A stretch of DNA of 64,000 bases from Hormiphora californensis. Lineage: Eukaryota; Ctenophora; Tentaculata; Cydippida; Pleurobrachiidae. The notes beneath the pieces were generated by a model that was not told the origin of the DNA, did not search any database, and worked only from the letters and a program-made list of their open reading frames with translations. The translations under genes were made by a program, and so were the position numbers. Positions 9,318 to 19,036 of the stretch are shown in pieces. Every line of letters starts with the position of its first letter. Within the stretch, counting starts at the first letter, position 1. The stretch covers positions 10,328,947 through 10,392,946 of the forward strand of contig CM035350.1 in NCBI GenBank assembly GCA_020137815.1. Direction: 5' to 3'.

Positions 9318-12247
9318 AGGTAAAGTTGGCCACTCTGAACTGTTTTTCTCTGAGAAACAAGGTTGATGATATTTTACTGACTATCATAGACAATGATATT
9401 GATGCTGTTTGTTTGACCGAAACTTGGTTACATACTATTGAGAGTGCTATTGAGAGTCAAATTAGTGAGCTTGGGTATAGGTTAGTTAGTGTTGCACGTG
9501 GTTCTAGAGGGGGTGGTGTAGCTATTCTCATGAAAAACTCCTTTCATTTCACTCAGTTCAATCACTCTTTCTCATCAATGGAATGTATTGAATTATTGCT
9601 GACTCATTCAAACTGCATGCCGCTTCGATTACTTGGTGTATACCGCTCCCCATCCCAATCCCATTCGGTTTTCTTGGAGGAGTTCGAGACACTACTTCAT
9701 GGTCTGGCTGAAAGGTCGGGAGAGGTCGTCATAACTGGTGATTTCAACATACATGTACAGAACATACATGATAGTTTTGCCAAATCCTTCTGTGGACTCC
9801 TTGATGATCACTACTTTCACCAGTCGGTAAACACCGCCACTCATGTCTCAGGTGGAATACTCGATCTAGTTCTCACGAAGAATCTCCCTGATGCTCTTCC
9901 AATATCAAATCTTGCTGTAGAGATGACTCCTGCAGCTCCTGACCACGCACTGGTTTCGTTTAACCTTCCAATCGGGGCTCCAATTCAGCGGAAGGACTTC
10001 ATCTCCATTCAACGACGGGATATCAAGAATTTGGATGTGGATGAACTTCGATGCACCATACTGAAATCCCCACTCTGCGACACAGAAGAATTCCCTAGTG
10101 AACTGGTTGAGATCATTAAACTCTATGATGACCTTCTGTCCGAGTTTTTGGACGAACTTGCCCCGATTGAGAATAAGGTTGTTCCAGAAAATCCTAGCCC
10201 TCCCTGGTTTAATAGTGACTGTCAGGCGGCAAAACGGCGACGCAGGAAAGCCGAGCGTGATTTCAAGGCGTTACTGAAGAGAGATGTTCCCTCGCATATA
10301 CTGGTTGAATCTCTGAGGAATCTCAGACGGGAGGCGAAAGAGGCATCACGGTTCATCACTTCAACCAGAGACGACTACTATCGGAGGAAACTGGAAGAGG
10401 CTGGGAATGACCAATCGGTAATATATCGAATTACGAATGGATTACTTGGCAAGGAGAAGAATCCGAGCACACTACCGGAACATGATGACCCAGTTGATCT
10501 CTGTCAAAAATTCATTCAGTATTTCAAGGAAAAAGTGGACAAAATCTATTTGGACATCAAGAAACTACGGACAGAAGACGTCACCAGAGGACCCGAAACT
10601 CCCAGCCCACCACAACTCGATTCCTTTCGTGCATTATCTAGTGAGGAGCTAGTTAAAATTGTTCGATCAATGAACTACAAACAATGTGACCTTGACCCTC
10701 TACCATCAAAACTGGTCGGAGAATGCATCCACGAACTGATGCCGATAATATTGGCTATTGTCAACGGTAGCCTTACTAGTGGAGTGTTTCCCTCTACATT
10801 GAAAAAGGCCATGATACGACCGGTTTACAAAGGGAAAGGACTCGACTCGAACAGCATGTCAAGTTATCGACCGATTTCTAATCTGAGTTTTATCTCAAAG
10901 ATTATTGAAAAGTGCGTTGCTCTACAGATTACAGAACATCTGGAAAGCCATGGACTTCTTGCCTCAGTTCAATCGGCATACAGACAGAAGCACTCCTGTG
11001 AAACAGCAACACTACGTATATTCAATGATCTGCTAGTTCTCACTGATAAACGGAATAAGGCCGTTCTTCTCCTCTTGGATCTATCCGCTGCTTTCGACAC
11101 AGTCCCTCACAACATTCTCATTAGCCGATTGGACAAGATGTATGGAATCAAAGGGGTGGCTCTTGAGTGGTTCCAGTCATATCTGAAAGACCGGGTAGCA
11201 GTTGTCAAAATTGGCAAAAGTCAATCACTTCCTGTTAACATCGAAATAGGTGTACCGCAGGGATCCATCCTCGGTCCGTTACTTTTTATTCTGTTCACTA
11301 AGGACTTGGAAGCTATAGCGGCACGACACAAAACCAAGATTCACCTCTACGCTGACGATTCTCAGCTCTATGTCAGCTTCACAAACGATGCCTGGAACGA
11401 ATGTGAGTCTCAACTCAAAAAATGTTTCTTGGAAATTAAAGCATGGATGGCATCCAGTTACCTGAAACTAAACCCGGCAAAAACTGAGTTGATGTTCATT
11501 TCCTCTCGAACTGATAATAGTCCAAACCCACTGGATTATTCAGATCCTCTAACATTGTGTGATGAGGAAGGACCCCTCTCGGCGACCATCTTTCCCTCCC
11601 GGAGTGCCAAGAATCTGGGTGTTGTCTTTGATGAAAAACTTACCATGAAAGAACATGTTTCAAAAGTTGTGAAGGAATGTAACTATAACCTTGTCAACCT
11701 CCGTAGAATTGGAAACAAGCTACAGAGAAGACACAAGGTTCAGCTGGTCCATTCGCTCATCCACTCTCGTCTGGACTACTGTAACGGCTTACTAATTGGT
11801 GCCGATAAATGTGACATTGCCAGATTGCAAAAAGTGCAGAACGCAGCGACTCGCTTTGTGTTTGGAAGGTGGCAGTGGAGGGGAGTTACAGACCTCAGGC
11901 GGCAATTACACTTTCTTCCAGTTGATGCTAGAATTGAATTTAAAATCTGTCTCATGGTTTTCAAGTGTCTAAACAATCAAGCACCACAATATCTTCAAAA
12001 TCTAATAAACAAACGTCAGAGGAAAGGAAAATCACTACGTCACGACGGTGATCTGACCCTTTTGGAAAGGGATTTTTCAACCAAGTACAAAACCACACAG
12101 CGTGCATTTCAAGTTTCAGGCCCGAGGATCTGGAATCAACTTCCCATTGACATTCGCAACTGTTCAGACGAGGAAACTTTCAAATCCAGACTCAAAACCC
12201 ACCTGTTTGAAAAGTCGTATGGTGTTTGGGATGGACTGTCCCATTAA
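9305..12247 (+). CDS. LINE ORF2: apurinic-type endonuclease plus reverse transcriptase
   Basis: About 975 residues are open with no ATG near the start; the first in-frame Met is ~69 codons after the conserved LNCFSLRNK start of the endonuclease. Endonuclease motifs are TETW, GDFNIH and the terminal PDHALV (residues ~1-230). Reverse transcriptase spans ~470-740, with a DLSAAFDTV block, GVPQGSILGPLLF and the catalytic YADD at about residue 674. The C-terminal region has RLDYCNGLL and WNQLP blocks characteristic of CR1/L2-like LINEs. No RNase H domain is seen. The frame is -1 relative to ORF1 and overlaps its end, so translation by -1 frameshifting or termination-reinitiation is implied. Confidence 0.88.
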   Translation, partial: KKRVEVKLATLNCFSLRNKVDDILLTIIDNDIDAVCLTETWLHTIESAIESQISELGYRLVSVARGSRGGGVAILMKNSFHFTQFNHSFSSMECIELLLTHSNCMPLRLLGVYRSPSQSHSVFLEEFETLLHGLAERSGEVVITGDFNIHVQNIHDSFAKSFCGLLDDHYFHQSVNTATHVSGGILDLVLTKNLPDALPISNLAVEMTPAAPDHALVSFNLPIGAPIQRKDFISIQRRDIKNLDVDELRCTILKSPLCDTEEFPSELVEIIKLYDDLLSEFLDELAPIENKVVPENPSPPWFNSDCQAAKRRRRKAERDFKALLKRDVPSHILVESLRNLRREAKEASRFITSTRDDYYRRKLEEAGNDQSVIYRITNGLLGKEKNPSTLPEHDDPVDLCQKFIQYFKEKVDKIYLDIKKLRTEDVTRGPETPSPPQLDSFRALSSEELVKIVRSMNYKQCDLDPLPSKLVGECIHELMPIILAIVNGSLTSGVFPSTLKKAMIRPVYKGKGLDSNSMSSYRPISNLSFISKIIEKCVALQITEHLESHGLLASVQSAYRQKHSCETATLRIFNDLLVLTDKRNKAVLLLLDLSAAFDTVPHNILISRLDKMYGIKGVALEWFQSYLKDRVAVVKIGKSQSLPVNIEIGVPQGSILGPLLFILFTKDLEAIAARHKTKIHLYADDSQLYVSFTNDAWNECESQLKKCFLEIKAWMASSYLKLNPAKTELMFISSRTDNSPNPLDYSDPLTLCDEEGPLSATIFPSRSAKNLGVVFDEKLTMKEHVSKVVKECNYNLVNLRRIGNKLQRRHKVQLVHSLIHSRLDYCNGLLIGADKCDIARLQKVQNAATRFVFGRWQWRGVTDLRRQLHFLPVDARIEFKICLMVFKCLNNQAPQYLQNLINKRQRKGKSLRHDGDLTLLERDFSTKYKTTQRAFQVSGPRIWNQLPIDIRNCSDEETFKSRLKTHLFEKSYGVWDGLSH

Positions 12248-12705
12248 TTTATGTGTACATCTATACGTCCGCTGCATGCATTGAGCTTCAGAATTATGGA
12301 GCAGTGATTCGCTCCACTCTTTTATTTCGTGATTAATCTCTTTTCTATGTAACTTATTACATTGATTTAACATATATTTTCATACATATAATTATTTCTT
12401 ACTTAATCAAAAACATTAATTTATTATCTAATTATTATCATCATATCTGGGCTATTAATATCACTCATATCATCTTTCTTTTCCACTTTGGGTTCACCGC
12501 TTTAGAAGGCTGGTAGGAGTGCTCTGGCGCTCATCGAGTAATTTTGTATGACGTTTATCACTCTTACTATTATTAGTCAAAAAGCGGGATGTTAAATGTA
12601 CATTTTGATTGATTGATTGATTGACTTTTTCGCCGCGGCGCTCAGTTCTCACAATTGTGCAGCACACAATCCAATATTTTCTTGCAAATAGCACCTGTGC
12701 GCAGC

Positions 12706-14940
12706 ACGCGCCGCTCTGGGTGTAACGACTGAGTAACGACTGTGTAAACGCTGTGTAAGTACTGAACTTTTTTAGGGATCCCTATTGCTAACAACTCATT
12801 GATTTTAGCGGTCGAGACGGGTTAGGGCTGTTGTTAGGGTCGAGTTAGGATTTTGTTTGGGGTTATCGGTTAGGGCTATCGATTCTCTATCAGATACCGT
12901 TTAGAATACTCGAATTGGCCATAATAAGTCGGTCCGGAAAATAAAAGTGTACTCTTTTTGCTACCGTGCGGCGTGCACCTGTAAACAGACTGCAAGGCAC
13001 CCAGATTATAATCGCGCCATGTTAAATCCCTCACTTGGTATTATGAAACTTCGCACGGTCATTGCTCCACCCCCTGATGAGATTGAGGTTAGGTAGATTA
13101 TGTCGAGTTCTTCAAGTCTATCTCATCAGGGAGTGGAGTTATGCACGTGGCTTTTTGTGGTAGATAATAGGCAAAAACATCATAAATCAGTTTTTGAACT
13201 AAAACAATACTATGGTACACCCGCACACGTGTTCCTTTTAAGTTTTATCACATGTTTTTGTCTCGAACACAAGAAGGATGAATATTACTCATACAGGTTA
13301 CCGAATTAACCCACGTGTCACTTTTTGATTCTACTGACTAGATTTTTCATCAATTTTCCTGCTTTCACGACGACCCTTCATGTCCTGTAGTTCGATGCTG
13401 GCAGTCTGTGCAACATGGATGATTCCTAGTGAGCTGGCGATCTTTCTGTTCCACCTGAGAAGCACCCTAATAACAGCGTCCCCATTGTAAATGATGGGGT
13501 TGAGGACGCTATTGATTGGGATCAGGAGGATGGAGCAGAACTCATAGAGATTATTGCCATCCCAAATACCGTTGTAATGCAGGAACGACAGTGTAATGAA
13601 TGGGATCCAGGTAGCAAAGTCTGTTGCTATAATCAGAGATATCTTCCTCTGGAGCCGCCTCATCGATGATCTGCTCTGTTTAGATTCAGAAGTCCCCGCA
13701 TCTTTTGATGTTTGTTGTGTGTGGGCGATGATCAGGGCATAGCTGATTGTGATGATGATGAAGCACACTAGGTTACTGCTCAACACGTAGATGGAGTAGA
13801 GATGCTGGGGGTCAGTATCCTTTACGAAGTATTTGAAGAGACAAACACCGCTATTGCCATAGAAACCAATACTCATCGACAAATCAGTATACGGGAACGT
13901 TTGATTACAACTTGTGTAAGCTGGATCTGTTTCCTGAAAGATGAACGCAATGAGCCTCCTCCAATTATCCCATGTCATTTCATCACTGTTGTACCCAGAG
14001 CCAGGGAGATATGCAGCGAAACTAGTGTTCAGTTCACTCTTTGATTTACTGTCGGTGATAACGGGGTTACCCTTATAATACAGTCCGTTAACAAAGTAGT
14101 CCTCGAACACCTTGAGGATGGGGATGAGGCCTATTGCGAGGGAGTAGGTAACAATAGTAACTACTGTTAGGACAATAAGCAGGACCTTCTTCTTACTGAG
14201 GGAGGAGAATATCAACATTGTCTTGATGGAGATCAGCCTGAAAACAGATAACAATGTCATAGAGAGGAGAGATAGCTGGTTACCAAATGTGCTAACTACA
14301 CCAATAAACCCGCAGGGGTCACTAGAGAGCCATATCAGCCTATCCTTGCAGTAATCTTCACCATAATGCTGGTCGTAAGAGAAGACCAGTACCATATATA
14401 TCCCCACAGAGAAGTCACCCAGAGCGATGTTGAACTTGCCATGACGCCAGGCAGACAGGGGGCTGCAAAGACATGGGTGTTCTCCGATAGAGAGCCATCC
14501 AGCCTCTCCGAGCTGGAACTACACGCACTCTCCTCCTCGCTTGGATAACCGTTCTCCACTACTGGACAGTCTACATAACCATCACAGAACTTGTCTGATT
14601 GGATGCTGAAGAAGATTAGTTCAACGCCCCAGGGGCACCGGTACATGGTGTCGTTTACTGTACCGATGGTATTGATGTACCGGTAGTAGTTAGTTGTGAC
14701 ATCATCTATGATAAGACAATCCTCATCCTCGCCATCGTCACACACCCTCTCCAGATCACATTCCAATGTCTCGTCTATTGATGTTTTGTAGCCGCTCACT
14801 GCACAGTACAGATTTGTTTCAGCAGTGTGGTCGGATGTACAGTTGACCCATGTTCTCCACTTGTCGTCACAATACACATTGGTCTCTTGGTAGTTGAATG
14901 CGTCACACAGTTGAAACGTATATACGGTGTTGCTGAAAAG
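12706..14940. repeat. Segmental duplication, copy A (partner 15350-18240)
   Basis: 12706-14432 matches 15350-17076 almost base for base, and 14437-14932 matches 17713-18225. Copy A therefore lacks ~635 bp present in copy B (17077-17712). Both copies start at exactly the same base, CGCGCCGCTCTGGG, which is the LINE-associated inverted repeat. Identity outside the deletion appears very high, so the event is recent or an assembly artefact. Confidence 0.85.
12787..13330. other. 3' flank of 7TM copy A (duplicated at 15431-15974)
   Basis: This interval is essentially identical to the corresponding stretch of copy B. It contains a 69-codon plus-strand frame (13100-13309, again at 15744-15953) opening MSSSSSLSHQGVELC. 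The frame is identical in both copies only because the DNA is duplicated, so that identity is not evidence of selection. It lies antisense to the receptor's probable 3' UTR. Confidence 0.5.
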
Positions 14941-15327
14941 GGTGAATTAGGGGATGAAAGGTATAGACGGTGTTGCTGAAAGGGGTGAATTAGGGGATGG
15001 AACGTATAGACGGTGTTGCTGAAAAGGGGGTGAATTAGGGGATGGAACGTATATACGGTGTTGCTGAAAAGGGGGTGAATTAGGGGAAGGGAGGCAAAGG
15101 AACACACACTATAAGTTTCCGGGCGGGGGATTAAGATGATATAAGTGATATATTTACACGCTGGATTGTTTAGAAGCTGGATGTATTGTTACCTGGTCCC
15201 ATTAAGAGTACAGTTAAGGGCCTCATATTCAGTGGTACAAAGTTCTGACGTGGTGACTGTAGTGCTGGAGCAAATTAGATCAGAGAAACAGTAGTTTTTA
15301 GGTGGGATCCATTTCGTTAACTTGTTG
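13331..15327 (-). pseudogene. Receptor 3' end, copy A: LDLa-like module fused out of frame to partial 7TM
   Basis: Read on the minus strand: exon 15327-15193 (equivalent to 28557-28691, in inverted orientation), a 4-copy junction repeat, then an exon from 14932. The last exon matches copy B through the region before the receptor's two proximal LDLa repeats. A ~635-bp deletion at 14436 then joins it to TM2/ECL1. The deletion removes both LDLa repeats and TM1-TM2 and shifts the frame, so translation stops soon afterwards at 14335. Downstream of the deletion, TM3-TM7 stay open to the stop at 13331, ending in a cytoplasmic tail after NPIIYNGDAV. It is broken as it stands, but it preserves the correct reading at 13825 where copy B is frameshifted. 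Confidence 0.75.
14933..15100 (-). repeat. Four-copy repeat of an acceptor junction (copy A)
   Basis: A ~42-bp unit is repeated four times. On the minus strand it reads a pyrimidine-rich stretch, CCCTTTTCAG|CAACACCGT and the first bases of the exon. Each copy thus contains a potential 3' splice site plus ~15 exon bases. In copy B the corresponding junction is present once. The same array occurs in the opposite orientation at 28800-28935. Confidence 0.8.
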
Positions 15328-15345
15328 CTGGAAGGGAGAATTGTT
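15100..15345. repeat. Inverted duplicate of 28545-28790
   Basis: The interval is the reverse complement of 28545-28790, including a complete 135-bp exon with its flanking splice sites and ~60 bp of downstream intron. Together with the shared 4-copy junction array it marks an inversion or inverted-duplication breakpoint. It shows that the plus-strand exons at 27.5-28.7 kb and the minus-strand 7TM exons belong to one gene. Confidence 0.85.
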
Positions 15346-15349
15346 ATGC

Positions 15350-18240
15350 ACGCGCCGCTCTGGGTGTAACGACTGAGTAACGACTGTGTAAACGCTGTGT
15401 AAGTACTGAACTTTTTTAGGGATCCCTATTGCTAACAACTCATTGATTTTAGCGGTCGAGACGGGTTAGGGCTGTTGTTAGGGTCGAGTTAGGATTTTGT
15501 TTGGGGTTATCGGTTAGGGCTATCGATTCTCTATCAGATACCGTTTAGAATACTCGAATTGGCCATAATAAGTCGGTCCGGAAAATAAAAGTGTACTCTT
15601 TTTGCTACCGTGCGGCGTGCACCTGTAAACAGACTGCAAGGCACCCAGATTATAATCGCGCCATGTTAAATCCCTCACTTGGTATTATGAAACTTCGCAC
15701 GGTCATTGCTCCACCCCCTGATGAGATTGAGGTTAGGTAGATTATGTCGAGTTCTTCAAGTCTATCTCATCAGGGAGTGGAGTTATGCACGTGGCTTTTT
15801 GTGGTAGATAATAGGCAAAAACATCATAAATCAGTTTTTGAACTAAAACAATACTATGGTACACCCGCACACGTGTTCCTTTTAAGTTTTATCACATGTT
15901 TTTGTCTCGAACACAAGAAGGATGAATATTACTCATACAGGTTACCGAATTAACCCACGTGTCACTTTTTGATTCTACTGACTAGATTTTTCATCAATTT
16001 TCCTGCTTTCACGACGACCCTTCATGTCCTGTAGTTCGATGCTGGCAGTCTGTGCAACATGGATGATTCCTAGTGAGCTGGCGATCTTTCTGTTCCACCT
16101 GAGAAGCACCCTAATAACAGCGTCCCCATTGTAAATGATGGGGTTGAGGACGCTATTGATTGGGATCAGGAGGATGGAGCAGAACTCATAGAGATTATTG
16201 CCATCCCAAATACCGTTGTAATGCAGGAACGACAGTGTAATGAATGGGATCCAGGTAGCAAAGTCTGTTGCTATAATCAGAGATATCTTCCTCTGGAGCC
16301 GCCTCATCGATGATCTGCTCTGTTTAGATTCAGAAGTCCCCGCATCTTTTGATGTTTGTTGTGTGTGGGCGATGATCAGGGCATAGCTGATTGTGATGAT
16401 GATGAAGCACACTAGGTTACTGCTCAACACGTAGATGGAGTAGAGATGCTGGGGGTCAGTATCCTTACGAAGTATTTGAAGAGACAAACACCGCTATTGC
16501 CATAGAAACCAATACTCATCGACAAATCAGTATACGGGAACGTTTGATTACAACTTGTGTAAGCTGGATCTGTTTCCTGAAAGATGAACGCAATGAGCCT
16601 CCTCCAATTATCCCATGTCATTTCATCACTGTTGTACCCAGAGCCAGGGAGATATGCAGCGAAACTAGTGTTCAGTTCACTCTTTGATTTACTGTCGGTG
16701 ATAACGGGGTTACCCTTATAATACAGTCCGTTAACAAAGTAGTCTTCGAACACCTTGAGGATGGGGATGAGGCCTATTGCGAGGGAGTAGGTAACAATAG
16801 TAACTACTGTCAGGACAATAAGCAGGACCTTCTTCTTACTGAGGGAAGAGAATATCAACATTGTCTTGATGGAGATCAGCCTGAAAACAGATAACAATGT
16901 CATAGAGAGGAGAGATAGCTGGTTACCAAATGTGCTAACTACACCAATAAACCCGCAGGGGTCACTAGAGAGCCATATCAGCCTATCCTTGCAGTAATCT
17001 TCACCATAATGCTGGTCGTAAGAGAAGACCAGTACCATATATATCCCCACAGAGAAGTCACCCAGAGCGATCAGTGCCACAAGGATGTCGTTTGTTAGCA
17101 GGCTAAATGAAATGTCCTTTGTCGTCAATAGCATCTTGAAAAACATTACCAGGGATACTAAGTTGACGACGAGAGAGAAGAGGCCAAAAGTGATTGCGAT
17201 GCCCCTATAAAAAGGGGTCGTAATCATCCGCCAGACGACAGTGCTGTCCTTGCATCCCTCATCACACTCGTCGCTCTTATCAGTACAGTCAAACACCGTG
17301 TCGCACACCTGAGTCTTCTTAATAGTTGTGTTATCCGTCCCACAGGTGAAACGATTCAGACAGTTCTTCTCGTCCGAGTCATCACCACAGTCATTAATGT
17401 AGTCACACACCTTGCTTGAAGCGATCATGATATCGTTGGAGCAAGTGAATATCGTGTCGGTTGCACTTCCATTGTAAAGCAAGGAGCCAACATCAGACAG
17501 GTTATTGAAGAGAGAGTACACTGTGGTGTATCCACTCAGACCCTCTGTTGTAGTATCCAGATCTTCAGAGTAGTCCAGTGTGTCGCAGAGATCTGCTGTC
17601 ACTGCAAGTACATAAACCTCCCCTCCCGTGTTAGGCGCAGTCAAAAGAGGCATGATCGTAGTGGAGGTACTTGGTTATACCATACCCCAGTTCAACTTCT
17701 ATCACAGTGCATGTTGAACTTGCCATGACGCCAGGCAGACAGGGGGCTGCAAAGACATGGGTGTTCTCTGATAGATACCCATCCAGCCTCTCCGAGCTGG
17801 AACTACACGCGCTCTCCTCCTCACTAGGATAACCGTTCTCCACCACTGGGCAATCTACATAACCATCACAGAACTTGTCTGATTGGATGGTAAAGAAGAT
17901 GAGTTCTACCCCCCAGGGGCACCGGTACATGGTGTAGTCCTCCTCTACTTTGTCATTGATAGTGTTGATGTACCGGTAATAGTTAGTAGTAACATCATCT
18001 ATGATAAGACAGTCCTCATCTTCACCGTCGTCACACACCCTCTCCAGATCACATTCCAATGTCTCGTCTATTGATGTTTTGTAGCCGCCCACTGCACAGT
18101 ACAGATTTGTTTCATCAGTGTGGTCGGATGTACAGTTGACCCATGTTCTCCACTTGTCGTCACAATACACATTGGTCTCTTGGTAGTTGAACGCATCACA
18201 CAGTTGAAACGTATAGACGGTGTTGCTGAAAAGGGTGAAT
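15350..18240. repeat. Segmental duplication, copy B (partner 12706-14940)
   Basis: This is the fuller copy of the duplicated receptor 3' region. It differs from copy A by retaining 17077-17712 and by single-base indels, for example TCCTTACG at 16464 against TCCTTTACG at 13826. The block directly abuts the GGGGTGG minisatellite at 18300. Confidence 0.85.
15975..18225 (-). CDS. Large adhesion-type receptor, 3' exon copy B: LDLa repeats, then LGR-like class A 7TM
   Basis: One large exon (2,251 bp) is read from the acceptor CTTTTCAG|CAACACC at 18225. It encodes a Cys-rich region and an LDLa-like module with SDKFCDGYVDCP. Two clear LDLa repeats follow, ending CDYINDCGDDSDEKNC and CDTVFDCTDKSDECDEGC. 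Seven membrane segments come next, with GDFSVGIYM (TM2), a TM3 with GNQLSLLSM and SVFRLISIK in place of ERY/DRY, and NPIIY in TM7. This layout resembles LGR/relaxin-receptor-like class A GPCRs. Two single-base frameshifts break it: about 17635 (one base extra) and 16466 (one base missing relative to copy A). Together they restore a length divisible by three. I suspect sequencing error or recent decay; removing them would give ~750 codons. Confidence 0.8.
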
Positions 18241-18299
18241 TTGGGGCCAGTTTTTAGCTCGGTACAAGGAACACAACCATTAGTGGAAACTCCTGTCAA

Positions 18300-18985
18300 A
18301 ACTGGGTCAACTACACTAGTTACGAGTTAGTTGTTAGTTGGGGTGGGGTGGGGTGGGGTGGGGTGGAGGGGTGGGGTGGGTCAACTACACCAGTTACGAG
18401 TTAGTTTCAATGGGGTGGGGTGGGGTGGGGTGGTGGGGTGGGGTGGTGGGGTGGGTGGAGGGTCAACTACACCAGTTACGAGTTAGTTTCAATGGGGTGG
18501 GGTGGGGTGGAGAGGGGTGGGATGGGGGGATGGGGTCAACTACACCAGTTACGAGTTAGTTGTTAGTTGGGGTGGGGTGGAGGGGTGGGGTGGAGGGGTG
18601 GGGTGGGTGGGGGTGAGGGAACCCCCCCCCCCCTCTAACTACACCAGTTACGAGTTAGTTTCAATGGGGTGGGTGGGGTGGAGGAGGGGTGGGATGGAGG
18701 GATGGGGTCAACTACACCAGTTACGAGTTAGTTGTTAGTTGGGGTGGGGTGGAGGGGTGGGGTGGGGTGGGGTGGAGGGAACCCCCCCCCCCTCTCAACT
18801 ACACCAGTTACGAGTTATTTCAATGGGGTGGGGTGGGGTGGGGTGGAGGAGGGTGGGATGGGGTCAACTACACAGTTATGAGTTAGTTGTTAGTCGACCA
18901 CCCCCCCCCCTCTCAACTACACCAGTTACGAGTTAGTTGTTAGTCGACCCCCCCCTACACCAGTTACGAGTTAGTTGTTAGTCGA
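18300..18985. repeat. GGGGTGG / TACACCAGTTACGAGTTAG minisatellite, copy 1
   Basis: Imperfect repeats of 60-90 bp combine a G-rich block (GGGGTGGGGTGG) with the conserved core CTACACCAGTTACGAGTTAG, about ten cores in all. The same array recurs at 23335-23615. Long runs of C or G inside it are likely length-uncertain. It occupies the intron before the first kringle exon. The G-rich strand could form quadruplexes. Confidence 0.8.
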
Positions 18986-19036
18986 CCCATCAAATAGTAA
19001 TAACTAGACAACCCATCAGATAGAGGCATCTTATAG

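Larger units (their letters stand above)
7904..12786 (+). mobile_element. CR1/L2-group non-LTR retrotransposon (LINE), full length, flanked by an inverted repeat
   Basis: The element contains gag-like ORF1 and an endonuclease-reverse transcriptase ORF2, followed by an AT-rich 3' UTR ending in a (TGAT)n tail at about 12607-12625. That tail is typical of CR1/L2-type LINEs. An ~85-bp inverted repeat brackets it. The left copy runs AGGGATCCCTAAAAAAGTTC (7904) to the hairpin CAGTCGTTACACCCAGAGCG...CGCTCTGGGTGTAACGACTG (7954-8002). The right copy runs CGCGCCGCTCTGGGTGTAAC (12706) to TTAGGGATCCCT (12786). The right copy is also the exact left boundary of the receptor duplication at 15350. LINEs do not need terminal inverted repeats, so this may be a second element into which the LINE inserted, or a rearrangement junction. 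Both ORFs are intact, so the copy is young. Confidence 0.8.

Noticed and set aside
13100-13309. Identical 69-codon frames here and at 15744-15953
   Set aside because: Identity comes from the segmental duplication; there is no homology, codon bias or splice context to support a gene.
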